From contig OX424563.1 in NCBI GenBank assembly GCA_949152475.1, forward strand, positions 37,582,120 to 37,646,119: a stretch of 64,000 bases of DNA, read 5' to 3'. This DNA is from Terebella lapidaria. Lineage: Eukaryota > Annelida > Polychaeta > Terebellida > Terebellidae. Under the pieces are notes generated by a model, which was not told the DNA's origin, did no database searches, and saw only the letters and a list, made by a program, of their open reading frames with translations. Position numbers and translations under genes: made by a program. This document shows, piece after piece, positions 20,559 to 28,067 of the stretch (positions within the stretch are counted from its first letter, which is position 1; every line of letters begins with the position of its first letter).

Positions 20559-21839
20559 ATGACTACTAGACGGGGCAAATTGGCGGAACAGCAGCTGAAG
20601 GCAGCCGTGTCGGACACGGAGCAGCCTGTAGGAGCAGTAGGGGCTGAGCCGTTGCAGATGCCGGTTGCGGAAAAGGAAGCAGTTCGTCCTGCCGAGCGAA
20701 AGGTGTTGCAGCCGGAAATGCAGAAAGCAGTTGCAGAAGAGCCCCTTCGGGTTCCTCAAGGAGTACAGCCTGCAGAGCAGTTAGCAGAAGCGGAAATTAA
20801 CTTTCCGGACCAGGCTGGCGATCGGGAACCGGATGCGGAACCGGAAGGCGGAGAGAATTTAGTCGACAATCTGACCAGATTATTGGCGACCCAAATGGAG
20901 GTGTTTCAGCAGCACCTGGCAGTAACCGGAAAGCAGCAGCAGGCAGAAGCAGTACAACAACCAGCACCAAGGGCAGGAGTAGCCAGATTAATGACGTACG
21001 ACGGAACTGATCCGTGGCCGGAGTATGAGGCTCACCTCCTTGAATACGCTCGGTACTACCGTTGGACAGCAGAGGAAAAGGCGCTGAACTTATGTGTCAG
21101 TTTGAGAGGTAACGCCCGCAGCATACTACTGGATCTGTCCGCGGAGCAGAGACGCAGCTTTGATACGGTTGTGGCGGCATTAAAACAGCAGTTTTGTCCG
21201 GGGGAGAAAACATTTGTTTTCCAGGCGGAATTGCAGACACGGAAATTGCAGCCGGAGGAGGAGCTGTCCGAGCTGGCCAGAGACATACGGAGCAAGACGC
21301 GGCTAGCTTACCCAAAAGCAGATCCGGCAACAACAGAAGTGCTCATGAAGATGCATTTCTGCAACAGCCTGACTAACCGAGATATGCGGTTGTCGGTATT
21401 GAAAAGCCACCCGGAAACGCTGGCGCAGGCCCTGGCTTCCGCTACCGAGTATGAGAGCATCATGAAAACGGACAACAGCAGACCAGCGGAGCGACACCGG
21501 ACGAGGCAGCTGAACACGGAGCCGGAGTGGAGCCAGCAGGTGAACGAATTGCGGAAGCAAGCCGAGCAGACTCAGCAGCAGTTGGCGGATCTGATGACTC
21601 AGGTCAAGGAAGCGGTTAGCCGGCAGCAGCAGCAGCGCAGTTCCCGAGCAGATTTAGAATGCTTCAACTGTAACCGGAAGGGGCATTTTGCCCGAGACTG
21701 TAGGCAGCCGAAGCAGCAGCAGCAGCGGCGTCAACCACAACAGCAGCAGTCGCCGCGACAACAGCAGCAGCAGCCGCAGCAGCAGCAGCAGCAACAACTG
21801 CAGCAGCCACGACAGCAGCAGCAGCAGCCGGAAAACTAG
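20559..21839 (+). CDS. gag: Gag polyprotein
   Basis: 426 residues starting at the first ATG after the primer-binding site (MTTRRGKLAEQQ). An upstream extension of the open frame crosses the LTR end and the primer-binding site and is not used here. The N-terminal third is acidic and Ala/Glu-rich. The middle (residues about 150-310) is a capsid-type Gag domain with MTYDGTDPWPEYEAHLLEYA and LSELARDIRSKTRLAYP. A coiled-coil-like Gln-rich stretch follows, then a CCHC zinc knuckle CFNCNRKGHFARDC near residue 370, then a long poly-Gln tail encoded by CAG repeats. Gag builds the particle and binds RNA. Pol lies in the -1 frame and overlaps the CAG tail. No inactivating change is seen. Confidence 0.95.
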   Translation: MTTRRGKLAEQQLKAAVSDTEQPVGAVGAEPLQMPVAEKEAVRPAERKVLQPEMQKAVAEEPLRVPQGVQPAEQLAEAEINFPDQAGDREPDAEPEGGENLVDNLTRLLATQMEVFQQHLAVTGKQQQAEAVQQPAPRAGVARLMTYDGTDPWPEYEAHLLEYARYYRWTAEEKALNLCVSLRGNARSILLDLSAEQRRSFDTVVAALKQQFCPGEKTFVFQAELQTRKLQPEEELSELARDIRSKTRLAYPKADPATTEVLMKMHFCNSLTNRDMRLSVLKSHPETLAQALASATEYESIMKTDNSRPAERHRTRQLNTEPEWSQQVNELRKQAEQTQQQLADLMTQVKEAVSRQQQQRSSRADLECFNCNRKGHFARDCRQPKQQQQRRQPQQQQSPRQQQQQPQQQQQQQLQQPRQQQQQPEN

Positions 21840-21890
21840 AGCGGGTCGCGGAAAAGGGGAAATCCGGGACCCGGAAGAGAGGACACCCCC
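21830..21890 (+). promoter_or_regulatory. Candidate -1 ribosomal frameshift region at gag-pol junction
   Basis: Gag ends CCG GAA AAC TAG at 21839. Pol is in the -1 frame, which is already open from about 21706 and reads through the Gag stop. GGAAAAC just before the stop lets the A-site tRNA re-pair after a -1 slip (AAC to AAA), although the P-site pairing is imperfect, so it is not a canonical slippery heptamer. Downstream, GGGG (21856-21859) can pair with CCCC (about 21886-21890) around a small TCCGG/CCGGA hairpin. The CAG tract upstream is an alternative slip site. Confidence 0.4.
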
Positions 21891-21901
21891 ATAACCGGCA
21901 G

Positions 21902-24900
21902 GTGGTTCACGGACCCGGTCCCAGGGGCGAGGTGGGCATGTGTGTGACAGCCAGAGTATGCGGAGAGCCAGTAACGCTGATAATCGACACCGGCAGCACT
22001 GTCACAATGCTCAACCTACAAACCTGGGAACGGATCCGGAAACCCGGAATGAAGCTGAAGCGGTCGCCGATTCGTCTTTCAATGGTTGACGGAAGTAACA
22101 TACGGACACATGGCCGGAAAGAACTCCCACTCAACATCGCAGGAGTAGCTGAGACCGTGACGTTCGAGATTGCAGACTGTGAAGACGAAGGAATACTGGG
22201 AATGGATTTCATCCGTTCCCGGATATCCGGCATAAATTTTGACCGAATGACCATGCAGATGGGCAGCCAGGAGGTGTTCCTCACCATGTTCGAGCAGACC
22301 AGGGAGCCGTTTCCGATCATCGCTGTAGCAGATTACCAAATTCCGCCGGAAACGGAACAGCTGATTATAGGACAAGCAGAGAGTGTCCGTGAAGCAGAAG
22401 GAGTACTAGAAATGCCGCAGGAGCCTACTGAGAAAAGACCTTGGCTGATCGGGAGAACTTTATCCCGGATAAAGCAAGGAACAGTCCCGGTTCGAGTGAT
22501 CAACGTGATGGCAGAGCCGGTAATCATCAAGAAAGGAGCGCAGTTGGCGACGATGACCACCTTAGCAGCCGGTTGCAGTGTTGTGCCGTTGGCGGAGCGG
22601 AGCCGGAAGGTGCAGATTTCCACGGAGTCGGAGGCCGGGCGGAATTGGAGCGGGTACGAGAAGCTGCGGCAGTTAGCAGAGCAGACCCAGGATGCAGTGC
22701 CGAGTCATTTCCGCGAGAGAGTAACCGACCTCCTATTTCGGAATAAGCCGACCTTCAGTAATGATGCCGGAGAACTGGGGCAGACCAACGAGGTACAACA
22801 TCAGATAAACACGGGCAGTCACCGGCCGATTAAGCAGCCAGCCAGACGAATTCCGCCAGACAAGAGAGAGCTGGTGAGCAGTCTGATTCAGGAGATGAAA
22901 GACAAGAACGTCATTGAAGAAAGTAGCAGTCCGTGGGCTTCCCCGATTGTCCTCGTGAAGAAAAAGGATGGGACCACCCGGTTCTGCGTCGATTACCGGC
23001 GGTTAAATGCAGTCACGGAGAAAGATGCTTATCCGTTGCCGAGAATAGACGACACCATAGCAGCCTGTGCAGACGCCAAATGGTTCTCCACTCTCGACCT
23101 GACCAGTGGCTACTGGCAGGTCGGGATGGATGAAGACGCCCGGAAAAAGTCGGCCTTCTGTGTTCCTGGCGGCCTTTACCAGTTCAAAGTAATGAGTTTC
23201 GGCTTGTGCAATGCTCCGGGTACGTTCGAGCGGTTGATGGAGAAGGTGCTAGGCGGTTTGTCCTGGAAGACCTGCCTCATATATCTGGACGACATCATAG
23301 TCTACAGCAAGACCCTGGAGGATCACATCCGTGATCTTCAGGAGGTGTTCAGCAAGCTGAGAGAGGCAGACCTAAAAGTCAAACCGTCAAAATGCAAGTT
23401 CTTCCAGCCGGAGGTGTCTTTCCTAGGTCACATAGTCGGCAGAGACGGTATCCGCACCGACCCGGCAAAAACGGAGGCAGTACGGAAGTGGCGGACACCC
23501 ACCAACCTGACGGAGCTGCGCAGTTTTCTGGGACTTTGCTCCTATTACCGGAAGTTCGTGCCGAAGTTCTCCGAGATTGCAGCGCCGCTGAATCACTTGA
23601 CGGAAAAAGGGGTGCAGTTTCGGTGGCAGACGGAGCAAGAGCAGGCATTTGCAGAGCTGAAGAACCGCCTAGTATCGGCACCGATACTCGGGTACCCAAG
23701 GGAGCAAGGCCGATATATCCTGGACACGGACGCCAGTGACACCGGGCTGGGAGCAGTACTGTCACAGAAGCAGGGCAACCAGGAGCGGGTGATAACCTAC
23801 TTGAGCCGCAGTTTAACCAAAGAAGAACGGAGATATTGTGTCACCCGGAAGGAGCTCCTGGCGGTTGTGTTCGCGGTACAGAAGAATAAGCAGTACTTGC
23901 TGGGACGACACTTCCTCCTTCGCACAGATCATGGCAGTCTTACCTGGCTTATGAATTTCAAGGAGCCCCAGGGGCAGGTAGCCCGGTGGATTGAGCTCCT
24001 GAGTGAGTTTCATTTCGACATCGAACATCGTCCGGGGCGAATCCATAATAACGCAGATGCCTTGTCCAGATCCCCATGCAGCCAATGCGGAAAAATCGAC
24101 TGGAAACAAGCCAAGATAGACGCCTGGAACTACGGAGAAAGGATCCGGCAGACACGAAGTGAAGAAACTCCTCAGCCCAAGCCAAGGAAGGGGGGACGCC
24201 GGAAGCGGTCACGAAGATCGGGCGGAGAAGCAGAACTGACGGAGGAAGCAGCGTCCCGGAAGCCGGTTGCGGTTGCGGTTGCGGTGACGGAGGAAGCAGC
24301 GTCCCGGAAGCCGGTCGCGGTTGCGGTGACGGAGGAAGCAGCGTCCCGGAAGCCAGTTGCGATTGCGGTGACGGAGAAAGCAGCGTCCCGGAAGCCGGTT
24401 GCGGTTGCGGTGACGAAGGAAGCAGTCCCAAGGAAGGCGGTTGCAGTAGCGGAGAAAGCAGCGTCCCGGAAGCCGGTTGCGGTTGCGGTGACGGAGAAGG
24501 CAGTTCCAGGAAAAATGGATGCGGTTGCAGAGCAGATTAGGCTGGCGGAAAATGCGGACCAGGATACTGTGCTGGGGCAGAAATATCGACCCGATGATTT
24601 GCGGAGAATGCAGCAAGCAGAACCTTGGTACCCACTGGTGACGTCGCTGATCGACGGGAGCGGTACAGCTGGCAGTGCAGACTTTTCCAGCATGAGCAGC
24701 GAGGAGAAAGTGCTGTACTGGATGCGGAAGACCTTGCTGAAAGTCGACGGAGTAGTCTACCGGAAATGGAAAACGGCGGAAGGAACCAGCCGAATACAGT
24801 TAATAACCCCGAAGGAGCTGAGACAGGAGATTTTCCGTCTGGCCCATCAGAGCCGGACGGGAGGACACCTCGGAAGCAGAAGGATGGCGGCTAGCATTCG

Positions 24901-25993
24901 GAGGCGGTATTTCTGGCCGGCTATGATGCGGGACATAAAGCAGTGGGTGCTGAGCTGTGACGAATGTGCGTCAAGAAGTATGCAGAACTTGAAACGATCT
25001 CCGATGCAGAAATACCGGGTTGGAGCGCCCATGGAGAGGGTGGCAATGGACGTGATGGGTCCGTTACCTAAATCCACCCGGGGGAACCGGTACATCTTAG
25101 TAATCGGTGATTACTTCACCAAGTGGGTAGAGGCTTACCCGATGCCGAATCAGGAAGCGGTGACGGTTGCGGACATATTCGTCAACCAGTTTGCAGCGCG
25201 GTACGGTATCCCGATGGACATCCACACCGACCAAGGCAGAAATTTCGAGTCCGACTTGCTGAGAAATGTTTGCAGAATCCTGGGGATTCACAAGACACGG
25301 ACAACCGCTTTCCGACCTCAGTCGGACGGTTTCATTGAGCGATTCAACCGGACGCTGCAGCAGATCCTGAGCCTGTACGTAAGCGAGCGGCAGACCAACT
25401 GGGATCAGCTAGTTCCGTTGGCGATGGCAGCTTACCGGAGTACCCCGCAGGAGACAACCGGGCAGAGTCCCAATTTGCTGATGCTGGGCAGAGAAGTCAA
25501 CACTCCGGTAGAGTTACTGATTGGCAGGCCGCCGGGCGAATCGACAGCAGAAGTAACAGAGTACGGCAGTCAGCTCCGGGAGCGACTAGAAGCAGTATAC
25601 AAGGCGGTTCGAGCGAAATCTGGCAGAGAGATGGAACGGCATAAGAAGCTGTACGACCGGAGGAAGGTCGACAATCAGTTCCAGCCAGGAGACCGAGTGT
25701 GGATGGCGGTCAAAACACGAAAGAAGGGCAAAGCTCCCAAGTTGCAGAGGAAGTGGAGCGGTCCAAAGCTAGTGCTGAGCAGATTTACCGACGTAACCTA
25801 CGAGATTGCAGAGAGTGAAACTCGGCAGAAGGTGGTTCACTTCGATTTGCTGAAACCGTATAATGGTGTCAAGCATCCGAGATGGATGAAGCGGAGAATG
25901 GCGGATTCCTGGAGGCAGACGGAGCCGCCGAAGCAGAGTAGTGTTCCGGAGACGGAACAGACGGTCTCTGAGTCAGATACGGACTCGGAGTAA
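21902..25993 (+). CDS. pol: Pol polyprotein (protease, RT, RNase H, integrase)
   Basis: 1363 residues counted from the GTG at 21902; the frame is open back to about 21706, so it is probably made as a Gag-Pol fusion. Domains in order are: retropepsin with IIDTGST (Asp about residue 29) and GILGMDF near 99; RT about 300-560 with FCVDYRRLN, TLDLTSGYWQV and YLDD at 461-464; RNase H about 604-723 with TDASDTG, the RKELLAV Glu, TDHGSL and NADALSR; a tandem-repeat linker about 780-876; integrase with an HHCC zinc finger near 981-1025, a core with Asp about 1050, Asp about 1110 and Glu about 1146 (DD35E); and a GPF-type C-terminal domain ending in FDLLKPYN. No chromodomain is visible. All catalytic residues are present and no stop interrupts the frame, so the enzyme set looks functional. 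Confidence 0.97.
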   Translation: MVHGPGPRGEVGMCVTARVCGEPVTLIIDTGSTVTMLNLQTWERIRKPGMKLKRSPIRLSMVDGSNIRTHGRKELPLNIAGVAETVTFEIADCEDEGILGMDFIRSRISGINFDRMTMQMGSQEVFLTMFEQTREPFPIIAVADYQIPPETEQLIIGQAESVREAEGVLEMPQEPTEKRPWLIGRTLSRIKQGTVPVRVINVMAEPVIIKKGAQLATMTTLAAGCSVVPLAERSRKVQISTESEAGRNWSGYEKLRQLAEQTQDAVPSHFRERVTDLLFRNKPTFSNDAGELGQTNEVQHQINTGSHRPIKQPARRIPPDKRELVSSLIQEMKDKNVIEESSSPWASPIVLVKKKDGTTRFCVDYRRLNAVTEKDAYPLPRIDDTIAACADAKWFSTLDLTSGYWQVGMDEDARKKSAFCVPGGLYQFKVMSFGLCNAPGTFERLMEKVLGGLSWKTCLIYLDDIIVYSKTLEDHIRDLQEVFSKLREADLKVKPSKCKFFQPEVSFLGHIVGRDGIRTDPAKTEAVRKWRTPTNLTELRSFLGLCSYYRKFVPKFSEIAAPLNHLTEKGVQFRWQTEQEQAFAELKNRLVSAPILGYPREQGRYILDTDASDTGLGAVLSQKQGNQERVITYLSRSLTKEERRYCVTRKELLAVVFAVQKNKQYLLGRHFLLRTDHGSLTWLMNFKEPQGQVARWIELLSEFHFDIEHRPGRIHNNADALSRSPCSQCGKIDWKQAKIDAWNYGERIRQTRSEETPQPKPRKGGRRKRSRRSGGEAELTEEAASRKPVAVAVAVTEEAASRKPVAVAVTEEAASRKPVAIAVTEKAASRKPVAVAVTKEAVPRKAVAVAEKAASRKPVAVAVTEKAVPGKMDAVAEQIRLAENADQDTVLGQKYRPDDLRRMQQAEPWYPLVTSLIDGSGTAGSADFSSMSSEEKVLYWMRKTLLKVDGVVYRKWKTAEGTSRIQLITPKELRQEIFRLAHQSRTGGHLGSRRMAASIRRRYFWPAMMRDIKQWVLSCDECASRSMQNLKRSPMQKYRVGAPMERVAMDVMGPLPKSTRGNRYILVIGDYFTKWVEAYPMPNQEAVTVADIFVNQFAARYGIPMDIHTDQGRNFESDLLRNVCRILGIHKTRTTAFRPQSDGFIERFNRTLQQILSLYVSERQTNWDQLVPLAMAAYRSTPQETTGQSPNLLMLGREVNTPVELLIGRPPGESTAEVTEYGSQLRERLEAVYKAVRAKSGREMERHKKLYDRRKVDNQFQPGDRVWMAVKTRKKGKAPKLQRKWSGPKLVLSRFTDVTYEIAESETRQKVVHFDLLKPYNGVKHPRWMKRRMADSWRQTEPPKQSSVPETEQTVSESDTDSE
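24239..24530 (+). repeat. In-frame tandem repeat within pol (RNase H-integrase linker)
   Basis: About six imperfect units of 14-18 codons, each reading like EEAASRKPVAVAVT or a shorter variant, separate RNase H from integrase. At DNA level the unit is GACGGAGGAAGCAGCGTCCC followed by GGAAGCCGGTTGCGGTTGCG, with length differences in multiples of three. The peptide alternates a Glu-Ala-Ala-Ser-Arg-Lys-Pro block with Val-Ala runs. This is not part of any standard Pol domain. Confidence 0.9.
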
Positions 25994-26741
25994 AGCCGCA
26001 GAGGACGAAGAAATATGAGAAGATGGAGTGAGCTGTAGAGCAGGAGAAGGAGATAGCTGAGACCCTGGTAAAACGTTGAGTTCTGGCAGAGAGCGACCGC
26101 AAGAAGTCGGAGCAGTGAGCAAGTGCTGGTTCCGGAAACAGGGCGGAGAAAGGAAGCAGAGCGGAAAGCGGTGCAGAGACCGGATAGAGACATCCTAGAG
26201 GTTCTGACTGGGTTGAGCGCATAGTCAACCAGTCCAGGATAGTGGCCAGGGGTCCGGAAGAACCTGGGTTAGCGGTCTAGTATCTCCAGAGAAGCAGCTA
26301 CACGTCTTCCGTATACAGAGAATTAAGACGGAAAAGTTTTCCGGCTGTAGACATTCGACCGGAGTTTCCACTTAGCAGAGACAGTAAACCGACTGCAGAT
26401 CGACAGAAACGGAGAAACATCACCCCAGATAGGAAGGCGCCTCCTTCTGGACAGAATGTATGCAGTTTCCAGTGTCGACAAGCAGTAATACCAGTGAGCA
26501 GATATGCAGTTGACGAAGCAGTACAGATGGCGGAAACGCCCAACTTGCAGTCTAGATGTTCGTCTGAGAGGCAGATTCAACTGGCTGAGACTCTATTCAA
26601 CCCTCCTGATGGCAGAGATACTTCAAAATTGCAGATACTTCGCTCGGAGAAGCAGTTGAAAGGGAGCCGGAAAAACCCGGAGAAGCCGGTTGAGCCGGAG
26701 ACGGACACCTCTCGGTTAACGGTTGAGTTTTTGCATAATTG
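25994..26741 (+). other. Intergenic region between pol and the ORF3 promoter
   Basis: About 750 bp with the same GCAG/CGGAG-rich, purine-skewed composition as the rest of the element. A 99-codon frame at 26494-26793 shows no domain and runs through the promoter motifs, so I do not call it. The region presumably serves as 3' untranslated or spacer sequence. Confidence 0.5.
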
Positions 26742-26811
26742 TGACGTCACTCCTGAGGCAGCCAATCAGCGTGGAGCTTTTCAAGTCACGTGAGCAGAAA
26801 GGGTATAAAAG
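26742..26811 (+). promoter_or_regulatory. Internal promoter of ORF3: CRE, CCAAT, E-box, TATA
   Basis: TGACGTCA (26742-26749), CCAAT (26762-26766), CACGTG (26787-26792) and TATAAAAG (26804-26811) lie in that order about 235 bp before the ORF3 ATG. The same motifs, in the same order, occur in the LTR promoter, and the CCAAT-to-E-box spacing (25 bp) is identical in the ORF4 promoter. The motifs are seen; a separate ORF3 mRNA is inferred. Confidence 0.7.
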
Positions 26812-27044
26812 GGCCTTGAAATCGGGCTCTGACAGCAGTTGGAGAGCAGACCTCGAGCTGTGCACATCGCAGACAAAGTTTGGCGGAATCGAATCAAGTC
26901 CAGCATTTTCCGGCAGCGGCAGATTTTGCAGTGAAAAACGACTAAGTGTTTCCCGGAAGACCACCAGTCCGGAGAAGCGGTGCAGAAGCGGTGCAGTAAA
27001 AGCGGTGCAGTAGATCGACAATTTCAGTTTCCCGGCCTTCCGGA

Positions 27045-27746
27045 ATGGCCTACTCGGCGTTCCTTGAAAGACAAGATCGCGGCCGGAGCAGAGATTGGGC
27101 AAGCCCTCAGCCACTGGATTATAGCCGGCTGTGTAAGCGGTGTGACCGGATGTTCGAGAGTGCGACGGACAGGAGACGGCATGTGTGCCCAGCCCAGCGA
27201 TATCATTGCTGTTTGTGTGCCTTCTACGGCAACCGGGCGAACGACCTTAGGCGGCATCTTCGGGAGATGCACGGCTGGAAGTACCCTTCCGGGAACCGTC
27301 CTCCTCAGGACGAGGCAACCCTCAACCATGTGGGAACCTTTGATTCGGCCTGGCGGGGAACAGCAATGCAGTCCCGGCGAAGGCGGTTCCGGAGATTCTG
27401 CACACAGTCACCTAGGGAGAATCCAGTTCCGGAAACTTATGCGGACCAGCTTCCGTTTGGACCTGACTGGGATGCCGGAGCAGCCGCTCCCATCGAACAA
27501 CCGGAACCGATTGATCCTCCGGTTTGGGTTCCGGATCCGCAGGGCTGTCTTAGGGCAGCGGAAGACTCACCTCCGGAAGATTGGGAGCCGGAACTGGTGA
27601 TATCGACGGAACCAGAAGAGGAAGTTCAGCCGGTGGAAGACTGGGAGGCAGAGATCCGGGTGTGGGAATATAAACCACCTTCTCCCACCCCGGACACGGA
27701 ATCGGAGACTTCCGAGTACCACACCGCGGATGAGGAGGAACCCTGA
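27045..27746 (+). CDS. ORF3, accessory zinc-finger protein
   Basis: 233 residues from an ATG (MAYSAFLERQDRGR). The N-terminus carries two zinc-finger-like units. The first is C30-x2-C33-x12-H46, followed by C48 or H54 as the possible fourth ligand. The second is a classical C55-x2-C58-x12-H71-x4-H76 finger. The remainder is low-complexity: a short Arg-rich stretch (SRRRRFRRF) near residue 110, then a Pro/Glu/Asp-rich acidic tail ending HTADEEEP. The layout of fingers first, disordered charged tail after, resembles ORF4 downstream, suggesting an old duplication. It lies behind its own promoter block and outside pol, so it is probably made from a subgenomic mRNA. The family is not recognised; a nucleic-acid-binding role is inferred from the fingers. 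Only the last dozen codons recur in the second module. Confidence 0.75.
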   Translation: MAYSAFLERQDRGRSRDWASPQPLDYSRLCKRCDRMFESATDRRRHVCPAQRYHCCLCAFYGNRANDLRRHLREMHGWKYPSGNRPPQDEATLNHVGTFDSAWRGTAMQSRRRRFRRFCTQSPRENPVPETYADQLPFGPDWDAGAAAPIEQPEPIDPPVWVPDPQGCLRAAEDSPPEDWEPELVISTEPEEEVQPVEDWEAEIRVWEYKPPSPTPDTESETSEYHTADEEEP

Positions 27747-27897
27747 GGCGGATGGCAGAGTAGCGGTTGACGGAGGCGGATGGCAGAGTAGCGGTGGACG
27801 GAGGCGGTTGGCAGTGTAGCGGTAGACGGAGACGGTTGGCAGTTTGGCGGAGACGCAGAAGAAAGAGCGGTGGCAGTTAGCAGCAACAACAACACGG

Positions 27898-27924
27898 AAA
27901 AAAAAAAAAAAAAAAAAAAAAAAA
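27898..27924 (+). repeat. Internal A-tract (27 A)
   Basis: An uninterrupted run of A about 150 bp after the ORF3 stop and about 75 bp before the ORF4 promoter. It is repeated in the second module (31560-31587, 28 A). No AATAAA precedes it closely, so it is not an obvious fossil poly(A) tail. Confidence 0.95.
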
Positions 27925-27972
27925 TTATTCATTCAAGAAGACCACCAGGAGGAGTTGCAGTTTGCTGAGCAG

Positions 27973-28023
27973 CCAATCATCAAGCAGATAAGCCAGTCAC
28001 GTGACTTCCAGAGACTATAAAAG
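27973..28023 (+). promoter_or_regulatory. Internal promoter of ORF4: CCAAT, E-box, TATA
   Basis: CCAAT (27973-27977), GTCACGTGAC (CACGTG at 27998-28003) and TATAAAAG (28016-28023). CCAAT to E-box is 25 bp, exactly as in the ORF3 promoter, and E-box to TATA is 18 bp versus 17 bp. There is no CRE-like element immediately upstream. Confidence 0.7.
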
Positions 28024-28067
28024 GGGGCAGATAGCTGTTACCGGATGCAGAAGGCAGTTTGCTGTAG

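Noticed and set aside
26494..26793. 99-codon frame between pol and ORF3
   Set aside because: No recognisable motif, and it overlaps the CRE, CCAAT and E-box motifs of the ORF3 promoter.
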